NCBI GenBank assembly: GCA_046328715.1 | Contig: JAXLWB010000060.1 | Span: forward strand, 1-60,412 | Length of the DNA: 60,412 bases | Source: JAXLWB01 sp046328715 | Lineage (GTDB): Bacteria > Chloroflexota > Anaerolineae > Caldilineales > Caldilineaceae | Reading direction: 5' to 3' | Shown here: positions 1-11,000 of the stretch, one piece after another | Layout of the letters: each line of letters begins with the position of its first letter | Position numbering within the stretch: position 1 is the first letter of the stretch | Program-made: the position numbers and the translations under genes | Notes under the pieces: model-generated | Told to the model about the DNA's origin: nothing | Seen by the model: only the letters and a program-made list of their open reading frames with translations | The model's database searches: none

Positions 1-1
1 C

Positions 2-3000
2 AACAAGCTCTATATGGTCGATTCCGCAGTTCCCTTCCCAATCTTCAGCGCTCCCACCAGCGGCATCACCAGCACGGTGATCATCAGCAGCGCTAATCCT
101 GGCAACTTCGCCACCGGCAACAATGGGATTGCCATCGACGAGGTGCATGGTTACCTCTTCTGGACGCAGCCGTACGGCGATGTGCCAGATAGCCTGAATG
201 CCTACATCATGCGTGCCAACCTCGATGGCAGTGGCTCCCCGCTTCAGATCAAGTCTGTGTTCGCGCAAAAGGGTCTACTCGTGGATGTGGCACAAAGCCA
301 TCTCTATTGGATCGGCAGCAACAACTGGATCTTCCGCAGCAACCTCGACGGCAGTGGCCAGATCAACTTCCGCCCACCCACGTCGGTTGACGATGAAATC
401 AAAAATCTGACCCTTGATCCGCTGGCGCGCCAGTTGTATTGGATCGACGTCAAGGGAAAAGGCGTGATGCGCCGCTCGTTGATTAATAATAGCGAAACGG
501 TCTTGGTCAGTGGGTTAAACAATCCCGGCGGACTCGCCCTGCGCTCCGAACGCAACGAACTTTACTATACGGACGGCGACGCCCTCCTACGCGCCAATCT
601 CGACGGCAGCAATCGGGTGCAGATTGCCAGACTCAGCGGCCAGTACAATGGACCGTGGAATCTCGATGCTAACAGCAACTTGGTGGCCAGCATTGGTTTG
701 CCCACATCTAATATGGTGGTAGCCACCGGTTCACCGCTGCTCAACCCCTGCACCCTAGCCGACGGCAATGAGCCAAACAACGACGCTGGCACGGCCACGG
801 CACTGCCGGTTGTCACCCAGACGGTGGCATATGGGGCCATCTGTGGCAGCTTCGGCGATGTGGATTACTACAAGGTCAGCGTGGCCGACCGTAAGACGCT
901 CAGCGTTACCTTGAGCGATCTGCCCGCCAACTACCGGGTGATTGTGCAAAGCCCGGTTGGCGTCAACCAGGCGTTCAGTGACAACGACGGTCTAGCCGAG
1001 GAAGCCGTGAGCGTGAGTAACACCAGCGGTGCCACGGTGGATTACATCATCCTCGTGCTGGGTGCTGGCCCAATGAACAACAACCGCTATAAGTTGACGC
1101 TGGACCTGGGAGATGTACCGCCGCCCAGCCCAGTTGACTTGCAGTGCGGAGCCGTGGATCTCTATGATGCGCCTGGTGTGGGCAACGGCACGCTGGCAAC
1201 GGCAACAAGCCTGGCCTTCAACACTGCCTACGCCGCTGCGCTCTGCTACAGCAACGACGTAGACATGTTCGCCTTCAACGGTTTGACTGGTCAGTCGATC
1301 AAGATCGACCTTCCCGTGCGCCCGGCAGACTACAATCTCACGCTCTACAGCCCGTCGGGAGCGCAGAGCGCCGTTATCTCGTCGACCACGTCGCCGGCCT
1401 ACGCTGATTCGATTGTACTCAATACCAGTGGGCGTTACACCGTCGCCGTCTCGTTCCCCAACCTGACGCCGACGACAAACCAGTACCAATTGCTGGTGAC
1501 AGACGAAAACTGTGTGGCGTCCGATGTCAATGAGCCGAACAACACCTCGGTCAGCGCCAAAGCGTTAAGCAATGGCAGCCGCGTGCGCGCCAATCTGTGC
1601 AGCAGCACTGATGTCGATCTCTACCGCATCAATGCCGTAATCGGTCAGCAGTTGACCATCAATTACCCGGCCAACACCAGCGGCGCGACCTTGCACATCC
1701 TCCGTGCCACCGGCGGTGCGGAGTTGGGAACAGTCACAGCAGGCAGCCAAGGCGTCTTCATCGTTCCTGCCAGCGACGATTACATACTGCGCGCGGAAAA
1801 CAATGGACTGGCTGGTTCGGCAGTACCCTACCTCTTTGAAGTGTTGGTTAGCGCACCTACGGCAACGCCGAGCGATTCCCCCTACGTTTACTACAGTCGG
1901 GTCAGCGACTTGATCCGCACCGACATTGTCAGCGGCACGGTGGAACCGATCCTCCAACCGAACGGCTTTAGCGGTGGGCGAACCATCGCCGCTGACAGCA
2001 CGCGTGGCAAGCTCTTCATCCTCGATCATCTGAATCGTATCGTGCGGGTGAACCCTGACGGCACTGCACCGCTGGTTGTGGTGGCAAATACCGGCCCTGG
2101 CGTGCTCCGCCCCACCGAGTCGCTGGCGGTGGACGAGCGCAGCGGACGCATCTACTGGACGCAGGCCACCAGCGGCGTTGTGGTCGATATCCGTAGTGCC
2201 AATCCTGACGGTAGCGATGTACAAACCCTGGTCACCGGCGCAGTGGAGGACCACGGCATCGCCATCGATCCAGTGGGCGGCTACCTCTACTGGGCGCAGA
2301 CGACGCTCTATAATAACCAGATCCTCGATCACATCCGCCGCGCCAACCTCGATGGTTCCAATGCGCAGACAGTCTACGCTGCGCCGCCAGGACGTCAGAT
2401 CCGTGATCTTGTGGTAGATCCCTTTGCGCAGACGCTTTACTGGCGCGATCCCACCCAGAATCGGCTGTTACGCACGGCGGCGGACGGCGGCAGTGATGTG
2501 GTCACCGTAGCCGAGGTGAGTGACGCACGCGGTTTCGTGGTGCAATCGCTCAGCAACCAACTCTATTTCGTCTCCGACAGCCAGCTTTGGCGCTCCGACC
2601 GTAATGGTAACAACGCTGTGGCTCTGGCCCGTCTCGACGGCGAATACAACGGTGTCAGCAACCTCGACGCTGGCGTCTTTTACCCGACGACGATCACACC
2701 GCCTGGCTCAAATCTGGCGCTGGCTTATAGCACGCCCTTCGCCCAGCCCTGCACCGCGGTTGACAATCTCGAACCGAATGATACCCTGGCTACGGCAGCC
2801 GCAATCTCTGCGGGGACATTGTCTGCGGCACTCTGTTCGCCCAGCCTGACCCAGGACGATCGTGAAGATTACTACAAGATCACAGTGGCCAATGGCAAGC
2901 AGATCTCGGTGACGCTCACCAATCTTCCCGCTGACTACAGCCTCGTCCTGCTTGCCAACGATGTGGGTGTGGGCTGGAGCTACCAGGTGGGCAAGGCCGA

Positions 3001-5890
3001 TGAATTTATCACGCACATCAACAACAGTGGTTCGAGCGTGGAGTACATCATCGATGTGCAGCGCTGGATTGCCTTCAGCAGCCGTCTTCCCTACACACTC
3101 ACGGTGGAGGTAGCTGACGCACCGTCACCGCCGCCGGTTGCGCCCCCCGTTGACGCCTGTGCTGCCTTCGATCCCTACGACCAGCCTGGCGTGTTGGGCA
3201 ACCAGACGCGCACCAATGCCACGCCGATCAACTTCAACACACCGATCACGGCTGCGCTCTGTTACCAGGGCGACCAGGACTACTATAGCTTCAACGGCGT
3301 GGCGGGCCAGAACGTGACCATCAATCTGCCGGTGCGGCCAGCCGATTACTACGTCTCGATCTATGACCCGAACGGTAATTACGTCAACGGCATCTTCCCT
3401 GGTTCGTGGTTGGGGTATGGCGGCAGCTTCACTTTGAATCAGTCTGGCGTCTGGTCGGTGGTGGTCTGGTATCCTTCCATACAGCCAACGACCGAACAAT
3501 ATCAGTTAGCACTGAGCGTCAACACCGCCTGTTCCGGCCTAGATCCCTACGAACCGAACAATGACCAGGGCAGCCCGTACACGGTGGTCACGCGTACGCT
3601 AACACTACGCGCCATGCTCTGCGAAACCAACGACTGGGATTGGTATAGCTTCCCAGTAAGCGCCGGCGACCACCTGAAGATCAATCTGCGTTCGTTGACA
3701 CCTGGCATGCGCCTCAACGCCGCAGGGCCTGGCGGCGGTTTCTCCGAAGTCACCGAGAACATTGACGGGATTATCAGTAGCGGAGGTAACTTCGTACTGA
3801 GCATCGCACCGCCATTCAACAACACGACCGAGAACCTGCCCTACGAGATCGACGTTCAGATTGACGCACCGCCTGCGCCGACGCCACTGCCCAACAACTG
3901 GAGCTGTAGCGTCTACCCGAGCAGTGACATTCCCAAGCACATTGGCGACCTAATGACCTTCGGCACAACGGTCAATGTGCCTGTCAATGGTACAGTGACC
4001 CACGTCAGCCTTAAAGATATCACGTTCGTTCACGGTGGGCTGTACGGTCTCTCGTTCGGCCTGGGTGCGCCGGATGGCACGGTGAAGGATCTCTTTGCCT
4101 TTGAGGACTACGGCTCCTACAACTGGTGCGGCGGTGACAATTGCCGACTCTCACTTGACGACGCTGCCCAGGTAGGACTAATCCCTCCGCACTTCCCCAC
4201 CACCGGTGATACGTACCGGCCTACCCGCAACAGCTTCGCAGGGTTCAACGGCAAGGCCAGCAACGGTGCCTGGACTTTCTATATGACCGACAGCAATGAG
4301 TCTGGTGGTGGTGATGTGGGTGACACTACTGGAGAGCTCTTCCATTGGAGCCTGGAAGTCTGCGTGGATAACGGCAACCCACCCGGCCCAACGCCGACAC
4401 CCACTGCTACACCTACTGTCGCACCGCAGCCCGGCGATGGTATACCTGTGGTCACAGCTACAAGCGCACCAATCACTATCACGCCGACGCCGGAAGTCTG
4501 TACCGCTAGCGCCGACACTTTCGAAGACGACGATACCTTCGCCACGGCCAAGTCGTTCGACATGGCCACCGGCAGGAGCATCGGCCACAACTTCGACCGC
4601 GTCGACGACGTTGACTGGCATGAGATCATCCTCACTGCAGGGTTGAACTATAGATTCAACGTTGTCCCCGTTGACTCACTGCTGAGCGTCGCAATGGCAC
4701 TCTACCAGGGAGACGGCACAACACTGATCGACATGTCAGGTGGTCAACTGAACTACACGCCTACTACCAGCGGACGTTACTACCTGCGTACGAATTCTAT
4801 CTCTGGCCTGGGTGCGAATCTCTGCCGCAGCGATTACAGCATTGTAATGGACAGCGCCAACCCCAACGCCGCATCCGTGCCTACACCCATTGGCACTCCC
4901 ATACCCCCCGGCCACGACGCACCGCCGATTAGCGCGGCTGTCCTCGCCCCGGTAGACAGAACAGCGTTGACGAACACACAACCGATCACGGTGGTGGTGG
5001 GGTTGAATACGGAGAACACGATGCAGGCGGCAGCGCTGTTGGTCAATGGAAGCTGGCTGAACAGCTATGTTCCTGGACCGGGTGAGCAGGATGTGACCTG
5101 GCCAGTAGCTTGGACCCCGGCTGGTGCTGGCACTTATAGCCTGACGGCGCTGATAACCGACAGTGTTGGCTTGACCGCCACCAGCCCAGCGAATGTGGTC
5201 TATGTTGACTTGGCTGGACCCAATGTGACCGTCGTCTCCGAGACCATCACGCTAGCAAAGCTGGCGAGCGATGGCAGCTACCCGCTGCAAGGGACAGCGA
5301 GCGACGACAGCCAGGTCGATACGGTCGAAGTGCGGCTGGACGGTGGCGACTGGCAACAGGCAGCGCTCAACGGTGGCAACTGGAGCTTCACCCTGGCTCC
5401 GATCTCCCTGGCTAACCCGGATGGCGGCACGCTGGCCATCGAAGCGCGGGCCACTGACAAGGCTGGACGCAGCGCCGATACTGCCGCCAACGTGGTCGTG
5501 GATGTGACAGCACCGGAGCTCTTCACGGCCACCACCAGTTTGCTCAGCGGTGCCCTCATCTCACCCTCGCAGGTGGTGACTGAGTTAAACGCACGGATTA
5601 GCTGGCCAGCGGTTGCGGGTGCGGTGAGTGTCTATGCTGGTTGGACCGTGTCACCCACGGCAACACTGAACACGCTCACCACTTACGGTGCTGTGGCAGG
5701 CAACCACGACCAGGCGCTGCCCGAAGGCAGTGTGCGCTACGCCCATGTGGTGGCAGTCGATGGGGTGGGCAACCAGCGGGAGTACAGCGTCGGTCCCTTC
5801 TACTTTGACAGCGCTCAGACCCCCGACGCCATCGCCGACCTCAACCACGAGATTGGCTCGACAGCGGCGGCAAACAGGTCGGGCAGATGA
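2..5890 (+). CDS. Giant multidomain surface protein, copy 1 (5' end outside window, frame lost at 3' end)
   Basis: The frame is open at the left edge (N-K-L-Y before the first Met at 14), so this is the distal part of a longer gene. Visible domains in order: a YWTD/LDLR-B propeller (to about 735), three PPC domains (745-1860), a second propeller (1875-2745), three PPC domains (2750-3870), a P/Homo-B domain (3895-4380), a Pro/Thr linker, a further PPC domain (4500-4860) and Ig-like domains (4930-5815). Propeller motifs such as LYWIDV and RANLDGSN recur. PPC domains carry EPNN near the start, D-x-D-x-Y and a Cys pair. Each segment aligns with copy 3 from about 41,255 onward. The stop at 5890 is artificial: one G is missing near 5850 relative to copy 3, and homology continues out of frame to about 9092. 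No catalytic residues are recognisable. An extracellular binding or scaffold role is inferred from domain content. Confidence 0.85.
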   Translation, partial: NKLYMVDSAVPFPIFSAPTSGITSTVIISSANPGNFATGNNGIAIDEVHGYLFWTQPYGDVPDSLNAYIMRANLDGSGSPLQIKSVFAQKGLLVDVAQSHLYWIGSNNWIFRSNLDGSGQINFRPPTSVDDEIKNLTLDPLARQLYWIDVKGKGVMRRSLINNSETVLVSGLNNPGGLALRSERNELYYTDGDALLRANLDGSNRVQIARLSGQYNGPWNLDANSNLVASIGLPTSNMVVATGSPLLNPCTLADGNEPNNDAGTATALPVVTQTVAYGAICGSFGDVDYYKVSVADRKTLSVTLSDLPANYRVIVQSPVGVNQAFSDNDGLAEEAVSVSNTSGATVDYIILVLGAGPMNNNRYKLTLDLGDVPPPSPVDLQCGAVDLYDAPGVGNGTLATATSLAFNTAYAAALCYSNDVDMFAFNGLTGQSIKIDLPVRPADYNLTLYSPSGAQSAVISSTTSPAYADSIVLNTSGRYTVAVSFPNLTPTTNQYQLLVTDENCVASDVNEPNNTSVSAKALSNGSRVRANLCSSTDVDLYRINAVIGQQLTINYPANTSGATLHILRATGGAELGTVTAGSQGVFIVPASDDYILRAENNGLAGSAVPYLFEVLVSAPTATPSDSPYVYYSRVSDLIRTDIVSGTVEPILQPNGFSGGRTIAADSTRGKLFILDHLNRIVRVNPDGTAPLVVVANTGPGVLRPTESLAVDERSGRIYWTQATSGVVVDIRSANPDGSDVQTLVTGAVEDHGIAIDPVGGYLYWAQTTLYNNQILDHIRRANLDGSNAQTVYAAPPGRQIRDLVVDPFAQTLYWRDPTQNRLLRTAADGGSDVVTVAEVSDARGFVVQSLSNQLYFVSDSQLWRSDRNGNNAVALARLDGEYNGVSNLDAGVFYPTTITPPGSNLALAYSTPFAQPCTAVDNLEPNDTLATAAAISAGTLSAALCSPSLTQDDREDYYKITVANGKQISVTLTNLPADYSLVLLANDVGVGWSYQVGKADEFITHINNSGSSVEYIIDVQRWIAFSSRLPYTLTVEVADAPSPPPVAPPVDACAAFDPYDQPGVLGNQTRTNATPINFNTPITAALCYQGDQDYYSFNGVAGQNVTINLPVRPADYYVSIYDPNGNYVNGIFPGSWLGYGGSFTLNQSGVWSVVVWYPSIQPTTEQYQLALSVNTACSGLDPYEPNNDQGSPYTVVTRTLTLRAMLCETNDWDWYSFPVSAGDHLKINLRSLTPGMRLNAAGPGGGFSEVTENIDGIISSGGNFVLSIAPPFNNTTENLPYEIDVQIDAPPAPTPLPNNWSCSVYPSSDIPKHIGDLMTFGTTVNVPVNGTVTHVSLKDITFVHGGLYGLSFGLGAPDGTVKDLFAFEDYGSYNWCGGDNCRLSLDDAAQVGLIPPHFPTTGDTYRPTRNSFAGFNGKASNGAWTFYMTDSNESGGGDVGDTTGELFHWSLEVCVDNGNPPGPTPTPTATPTVAPQPGDGIPVVTATSAPITITPTPEVCTASADTFEDDDTFATAKSFDMATGRSIGHNFDRVDDVDWHEIILTAGLNYRFNVVPVDSLLSVAMALYQGDGTTLIDMSGGQLNYTPTTSGRYYLRTNSISGLGANLCRSDYSIVMDSANPNAASVPTPIGTPIPPGHDAPPISAAVLAPVDRTALTNTQPITVVVGLNTENTMQAAALLVNGSWLNSYVPGPGEQDVTWPVAWTPAGAGTYSLTALITDSVGLTATSPANVVYVDLAGPNVTVVSETITLAKLASDGSYPLQGTASDDSQVDTVEVRLDGGDWQQAALNGGNWSFTLAPISLANPDGGTLAIEARATDKAGRSADTAANVVVDVTAPELFTATTSLLSGALISPSQVVTELNARISWPAVAGAVSVYAGWTVSPTATLNTLTTYGAVAGNHDQALPEGSVRYAHVVAVDGVGNQREYSVGPFYFDSAQTPDAIADLNHEIGSTAAANRSGR

Positions 5891-8800
5891 GTACGCCGAA
5901 CACGGACACAGAAATCCCTTGGTGGCCGATGCCAGCCGCCAGGCTGCGCCAGAGGGTGCCAACCTTGAGCAGCGACGGCGACTCTTTATTCCGCATTCTG
6001 GTACGGGCAGTGGCGGCACAACTGACCTCTACAACCCCTATGTCCCAGCCAAAGTGGTGTGTTACCCTTGTTGCCAACTATCTGGTGGCCTCTCGATGGC
6101 ATCACCCCTGACACTGCCGGCTCACAGCGGGCAGTTGGATAACGTGACCGAAGTGGCTGCCTTGAGCAACGGCATCGCTCAACGATGTTGTGTTGTCCTT
6201 TGCCGACTTGGGTATCAGCAACCCAGCAGAACAACCTCGCCCTAGGGCAGTCGACCAAAGATGCGCTCAAACGTCTGGGCGACTCTCCCGGACAAGAATC
6301 TGGGGCAGAGCTGGAACCAGTTCATCCAGTTTAGTTCGCTCGGGTCAGGGATTGTGCCGTCGGCTGGGGCATGGGCGGATGCCCAACCTGAGGCGAAAGT
6401 GCTCGCCAGTCCGGCAGCGGGTGGTAGGGGCAGGTGATGGCGTTAGCCTGACCGTTGCCGTGCAAAATGCGGGCAGTGCCTCGCCGCCCCAGTTGAGTGT
6501 GGAACGGAAGCACTTTTCAGGTGGCGAAATTCGTCAACAACGCCCTGCAGACGGCAAACAACCTGCCGGTTTCGGCACGGTCGAGTTGACCCTGAACGGC
6601 ACGATTAATGCTGACGGTGCTATCGTGCTGACCCTGGCCGATAGCCACCACCGAGCCTACCAGCTGACCATGCTGGACTACACTGCTATCTCACTCCCGC
6701 CGAGCAATGTGACGGTCGCCAGCAGCTACGCTAACCTACAGGCAGCAACACCGCCTACGGCTTTGCCCAGGACGAGTCGTCCATTCGCCGCTTCGACCTG
6801 GAAGTCAACGGCACGCTCACCGCTTGTACTCCATTCGGCTTTGCTCATCAATGTTTGTGGATGCGGGCAGCGCCACGGAGGGCAAAGCAGTTTTCAGCCT
6901 GCGTGGCAAAGCCACGACAGCCATGGCAACGAAGCCTGGAGGTGACGTAACGGCAGGTCGACAGCACGCCTGACCCTGGGCCCTCTCAGCCAGCCAAACT
7001 GCCCTGAGTGATGGACGACTGAGCAATGCCGAACTGGGGTTGACTGGTTCCTTGACCGACACGGTCGCCGCCAACAGTGCCCAGTTGTGCAGTGACGGTA
7101 ACAATCGTACCGCACAAGCGCCCTGGCCGACGGCAGTTGGGACCCTTCTTCGCCCCCACCTTGGGTGACGGTGTGACCACAACCCTGAGCATCGTCGGCG
7201 ATGATGTGGCAGGCAACCTCAGCCAGCCGTTGACCAAGACAGTGCTAGTCGATTCGGTTGCGCCCGTCTTTGGGCCCCACCACCATCAACCAGGGTCTTC
7301 GACGCCCCGAACGCCGCTGTGCTGCTCAAGGCGGCACAGTGAGCGATGGCGATGTGCGCCGGTGTACAACTTCATGTCGCGCGCCCGGATGGCAGCAGCA
7401 CGATTGTGCCGAAGCAACGCCTGCACGGCGCAAACCGGACCGGCAGCTTCCTCTTCGACCAGGGTCGGTGTCTACTGGTGGCAGGCCGTGGCGACCGACT
7501 TGGCGGGCAATCAGGCGACGCAGGTGTGGTGGGTGAAGCATCGCCCAGTTCAAGGTCATTCCGCCACAGAGTTATCTGCTGACGGTGCGGCAGGTGGTGG
7601 TGGTGGTCACACCAAGCCTGAGCAGCTACATCTCGGGAACGGTGGTGCCGATTACAGCGACTGCCAACCTGGCTGGTCGTTTGCCGCCTGGTCGGGGGCT
7701 GTGGTGACGACAACCAACCCGACCAGCCTCAAGCTGATGCGACGGCGACTATCACCGCTACCTTCACCCAGAACAGCTACACCGTCACCAGCGCCGCAGT
7801 CGGGAATGGCACGATTCAAATCGCACCGCAGCAGAGCAGCTACCGCTACGGGTGATGTGATTACCCTGACCGCCACCGCCGCTACGGGCAGTGCCTTCAG
7901 CGTTGAGCAGATTTGGTGAGCAGTAGCAACCCCGTGACGTTGACCGTCACCAGCAACAAGGCCATCACCGCGAAGCCAACTGCAAAGCTACACCCTGACC
8001 CTCAACCAGACGGGCATGGCGTGACCGGCACGCCGAGTAACACACCGAGCGGCACCATTTCCCTGCCTACGGCACAGTGGTGACCGTGACTGCCACCGCC
8101 ACCGCCAACTCGTTCTGCTGGCTGGAGCGTGACCAGTGCGGCGAATCCAGTGACACCTCGACGATGGACAGCCACAAAACGCTGACCGCCACCTTCAGCC
8201 GCCTCAGTGACTACACGCTGACTGTGAACATCGTGGGCAACGGGCTGGTGACACCGACCAGCAGCAGTTACCTTTCTGGCACGGTGGTACCGATCACCGC
8301 CTTCGCCGCCACGGGCTGGAGCTTCTGACTGGCTGGAGTGGTGACCTGAGTGGCAACAGCAGCCCAACCAGCATCACGCTGAACAGCAACAAAGTGGTTA
8401 CCGCCACCTTCACGCAGGATGTCGTGGTGCCGTCTGGTGACATCAATGGCGACGCCTCGGTCAATGGGATTGACTTGCAGTTGACGACGGTATGGATTCA
8501 GGCTGGTGAGCAACCCAACACCACGCTCTACGCCCTTGAGTGGTGGCAGCGTGCCGACTTGAACCACGACAGCCAGTGGAATGTGCTTGACCTACAGCTG
8601 CTGATTAACCTGATCTTCGCTGCCAATGCAGCCTTGGTTGCACCGCAGGACAGACTGGGCACCTACAGAGGCAACACGGTGACGACGGGGTTGGAGACGA
8701 GTGGCAGCTTCCTCACTCTTGCTCGACAACAGCGACGCCATCGCCTCCGGTCAGTTGCACTTACCTGCGACGCCTCACTGGGCATCCAAATCACCGGTGT

Positions 8801-9092
8801 TCAGAGACCGGTTATGAGTGGCTTCACTGCCGTGTGCAGCTTTGCGACGGTGATGCCAATCTGCGCGGCTATCAGGTACTCTTCGATAGTCCCGCACTGC
8901 TTGAACATCCCACCTGGCAGTGGTGCGACCACCATCTCCTACACCACACCCCCCAACACCACCGGAAGCACACCCAGCACTTCACCGGTGCCCTACTCGT
9001 GACCGCTGCCATTGCCGAGCACGACCCCGGTCGATACTGCTGACGGTCAACTAACGATGCGGGGCATACCCTCTACTGTCAGTCCAGGATAG
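5846..9092 (+). pseudogene. Frameshifted 3' part of giant gene copy 1
   Basis: This stretch aligns along its length with 47,085-50,369 of copy 3 but is broken by many one- and two-base indels and scattered substitutions, so only short pieces are open in any frame. Recognisable pieces, frame by frame, are the DOMON/CBM9-like domain, Ig-like domains, B repeats (about 7576-8420), a dockerin (GDINGDASVNGIDLQL at about 8440) and a cohesin-like end. The tag at 9090-9092 corresponds to the stop of copy 3. Many differences are single-base losses in short runs. Because the damage continues past the stop into the spacer and the next gene, poor consensus sequence is a serious alternative to a true pseudogene. 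Confidence 0.75.
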
Positions 9093-9307
9093 GCCCGTGG
9101 GTCAGTAAGTCAGCATCAGCATGCGAGACAGCAGATCGTTTACCGTCTCACTGTTGCACTGTCCGGATTAAGTTTTTCTGTGAGCCGTTTCACACCTGAT
9201 CCAGGTGCGAATTCAATCGATCCTAAAGATTGCTAACGATTTGCTGTCGGTAATGAATAGGATAAGACATCAAGTGCAGTCAACACGTAATGAGTAAAAT
9301 GAATATT

Positions 9308-9529
9308 GTGAGTGACTCTACAGCAAGCTATAAATCTTATATATTACGCATCTGGCAAGATCATCCACAATCACCTTGGCGTGCAACCGTGCAATCGATT
9401 CAGAGCCAAGAAACGACACACTTTGCCAATTTGATTTTTCGCATACTTGGCGACCCAAACTGCACGGTCACAAACTGCCGAATGTTCGCTGAGTATACAA
9501 GAAAGTACTTACAAGTGAGCATCAACTGA
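9308..9529 (+). pseudogene. Small conserved protein upstream of copy 2, frameshifted
   Basis: This is the counterpart of the intact small ORF at 30,094. The first half matches (YKSYILRIWQDHPQSPWRA, then IQSQETTHFAN), but after 'cactttgccaatttg' the frame shifts, so the remaining residues do not match the intact copy's DALFAYLATQTAWSQIAD. The GTG at 9308 aligns with the ATG of the intact copy; an upstream in-frame ATG lies at 9290. It sits within the indel-rich stretch, so the shift may be a sequence error. The function is unknown. Short proteins with an (S)YxLRxW...WRA start seem common in Chloroflexota, from memory of the family. Confidence 0.6.
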
Positions 9530-9772
9530 GCAATTCAAGAGCGTGTCTCTACGCCATTGCAAATGTGTTTCGCTCTAAGCTATTCGTTTTTCGCATGCAT
9601 CTTTTACAAGTAAGGGAACAAGCGATTTACATGTCGCGCATAGGTAGACGTTGGCTTTGGTTTCGAATGGCGCTACGCAAATCTTCAGCAAAATATATTA
9701 CGTAGATACGGTAGCCGCAGTCGAGAAAAAGTCGTTATAAGTAGAGAATTATTTTATTTAAGGAATCTTCAG
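9530..9772 (+). promoter_or_regulatory. Leader of giant gene copy 2
   Basis: The 243 bases between the small ORF and the giant gene align with 30,304-30,578. The best conserved block is about 9690-9772: an AT-rich run, then 'ggtagccgcagtcgagaaaaa' shortened here as GTAGCCGCAGTCGAG, then AAAAAGTCGTTAT, and a Shine-Dalgarno-like AAGGA eight bases before the ATG at 9773. Spacer conservation outside the RBS suggests a transcribed 5' leader. I do not recognise a known riboswitch class. Confidence 0.4.
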
Positions 9773-11000
9773 ATGAGTAACAAACGGATCTCTAAATTTG
9801 GGCGAAAGAGTGATTTGTGTATCCTCCTATTGCTGCTGAGCTTGTTAGTATCTCAGCAATGGTGGGGATCCATCGCAATGGCAGGACGACCGCTGCAAGC
9901 CGCCGCCCAAGTGGCGCAAGTCTGGACAACGTCCGTAACAGCAACAATTACGACTTTCCCGCCGATGTCATCGTCAAGACGATTCCTTTGCCCACGGTTG
10001 GCAATATCGGTCGTTTTAGCAAAACAGATAGCCTATATCTGGAAGGCAGCAACAGTCCCCGGAAGAGCGCAATCTGCAAATGGCAATGCGGGGCGGCGGC
10101 GCTGGAAGCGTGGCCGATCGCCCAATGCCTATCAGGTGCGCAGGATGGTGAGTACCAGACACGGTGGCGATGGCGAATGGCAAACAAGCCGCGAACGCAG
10201 TCGCCTTGCAATCACGAAGGCGACTTTCAGCCTTTCTCGATATGGCGAAGAATGCAACGAAGACAGCCCCCTCCTACCTCGCCCAGTACCTTGTATGGAG
10301 GGACTGTCACGGGAGAGGAGTCTGTCTCGGGACAACAAGCAGCGCGCTCGAAACTGTCCCCTCCCTGGGATAGCGGCTAGGTGGGGCAAGCGTCTCACAC
10401 ACTTTACTTTCGACCTCGACAGCCAGGCTTATGCGCAAAAGCTTGCGCGTATTACCCAGCAACAGTTGGTGCGCAGTGGTGAAAGCCATCTGTCGGTGCA
10501 GTGTCCAAATTCCCGACCACTTGGCCAGATGACGGGAACAGGAAGAACTGGGACGACGAGCGTTATCTGCCCGTACGCCAAAAAGATCTTCCTCGCCATG
10601 CCACCCGCCCCCGGCTCCGACAATCGCTCGGAAACAACGATGGAGATCTTCTTCACCAATTACCAAATCGCCCCGCCACTGTTGGCTTCTGTGCCCTGGT
10701 TACAATCCCTACACTCTCTCGATTGCACGCCGAAACCGCCGAAAGCTTCGACAGCGGCGATCAATTTTAGCGCAATCGCCTTCGCAAATTGCCGCATCCT
10801 GGCAGCCCTGATCCGTCCTGAATCGCCAACTGCAACGGTGATTACACTGGTCGTGGTAGTCTGTATCGTGATTACGCCCACGTTGCAGGCGTGCGCCAGG
10901 CAAAGGCGCTGGATCGCTACAGCGAGCGGCAATCTGTGCGACAAAACAGGAAAAGTCACGCTCGTTCGAGCGAACTGTCAGATGCACGCAAGGCGAAGAT
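9773..11000 (+). pseudogene. Frameshifted N-terminal coding part of giant gene copy 2
   Basis: The start MSNKR-SKFGRKS, the hydrophobic anchor and QQWWG...GRPLQAAAQVAQVW match copy 3 at 30,579. After that, the LolA-like domain is readable only in pieces: NAYQVR near 10,123, DLDSQAYAQKL near 10,417, MPPAPGSDNRSET near 10,600, and the second transmembrane segment ending CIVITPTLQA near 10,890. The pieces fall in different frames, so several indels separate them. The correct frame becomes continuous with the long ORF downstream only near 11,000. The evidence for one original gene is collinearity with copy 3. Sequence error versus real decay is not resolved. Confidence 0.75.

Noticed and set aside
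5846..11000. Insertion sequence or recombination junction between copies 1 and 2
   Set aside because: No transposase, terminal inverted repeats or target-site duplication were seen. The whole stretch aligns collinearly with copy 3 and its leader.
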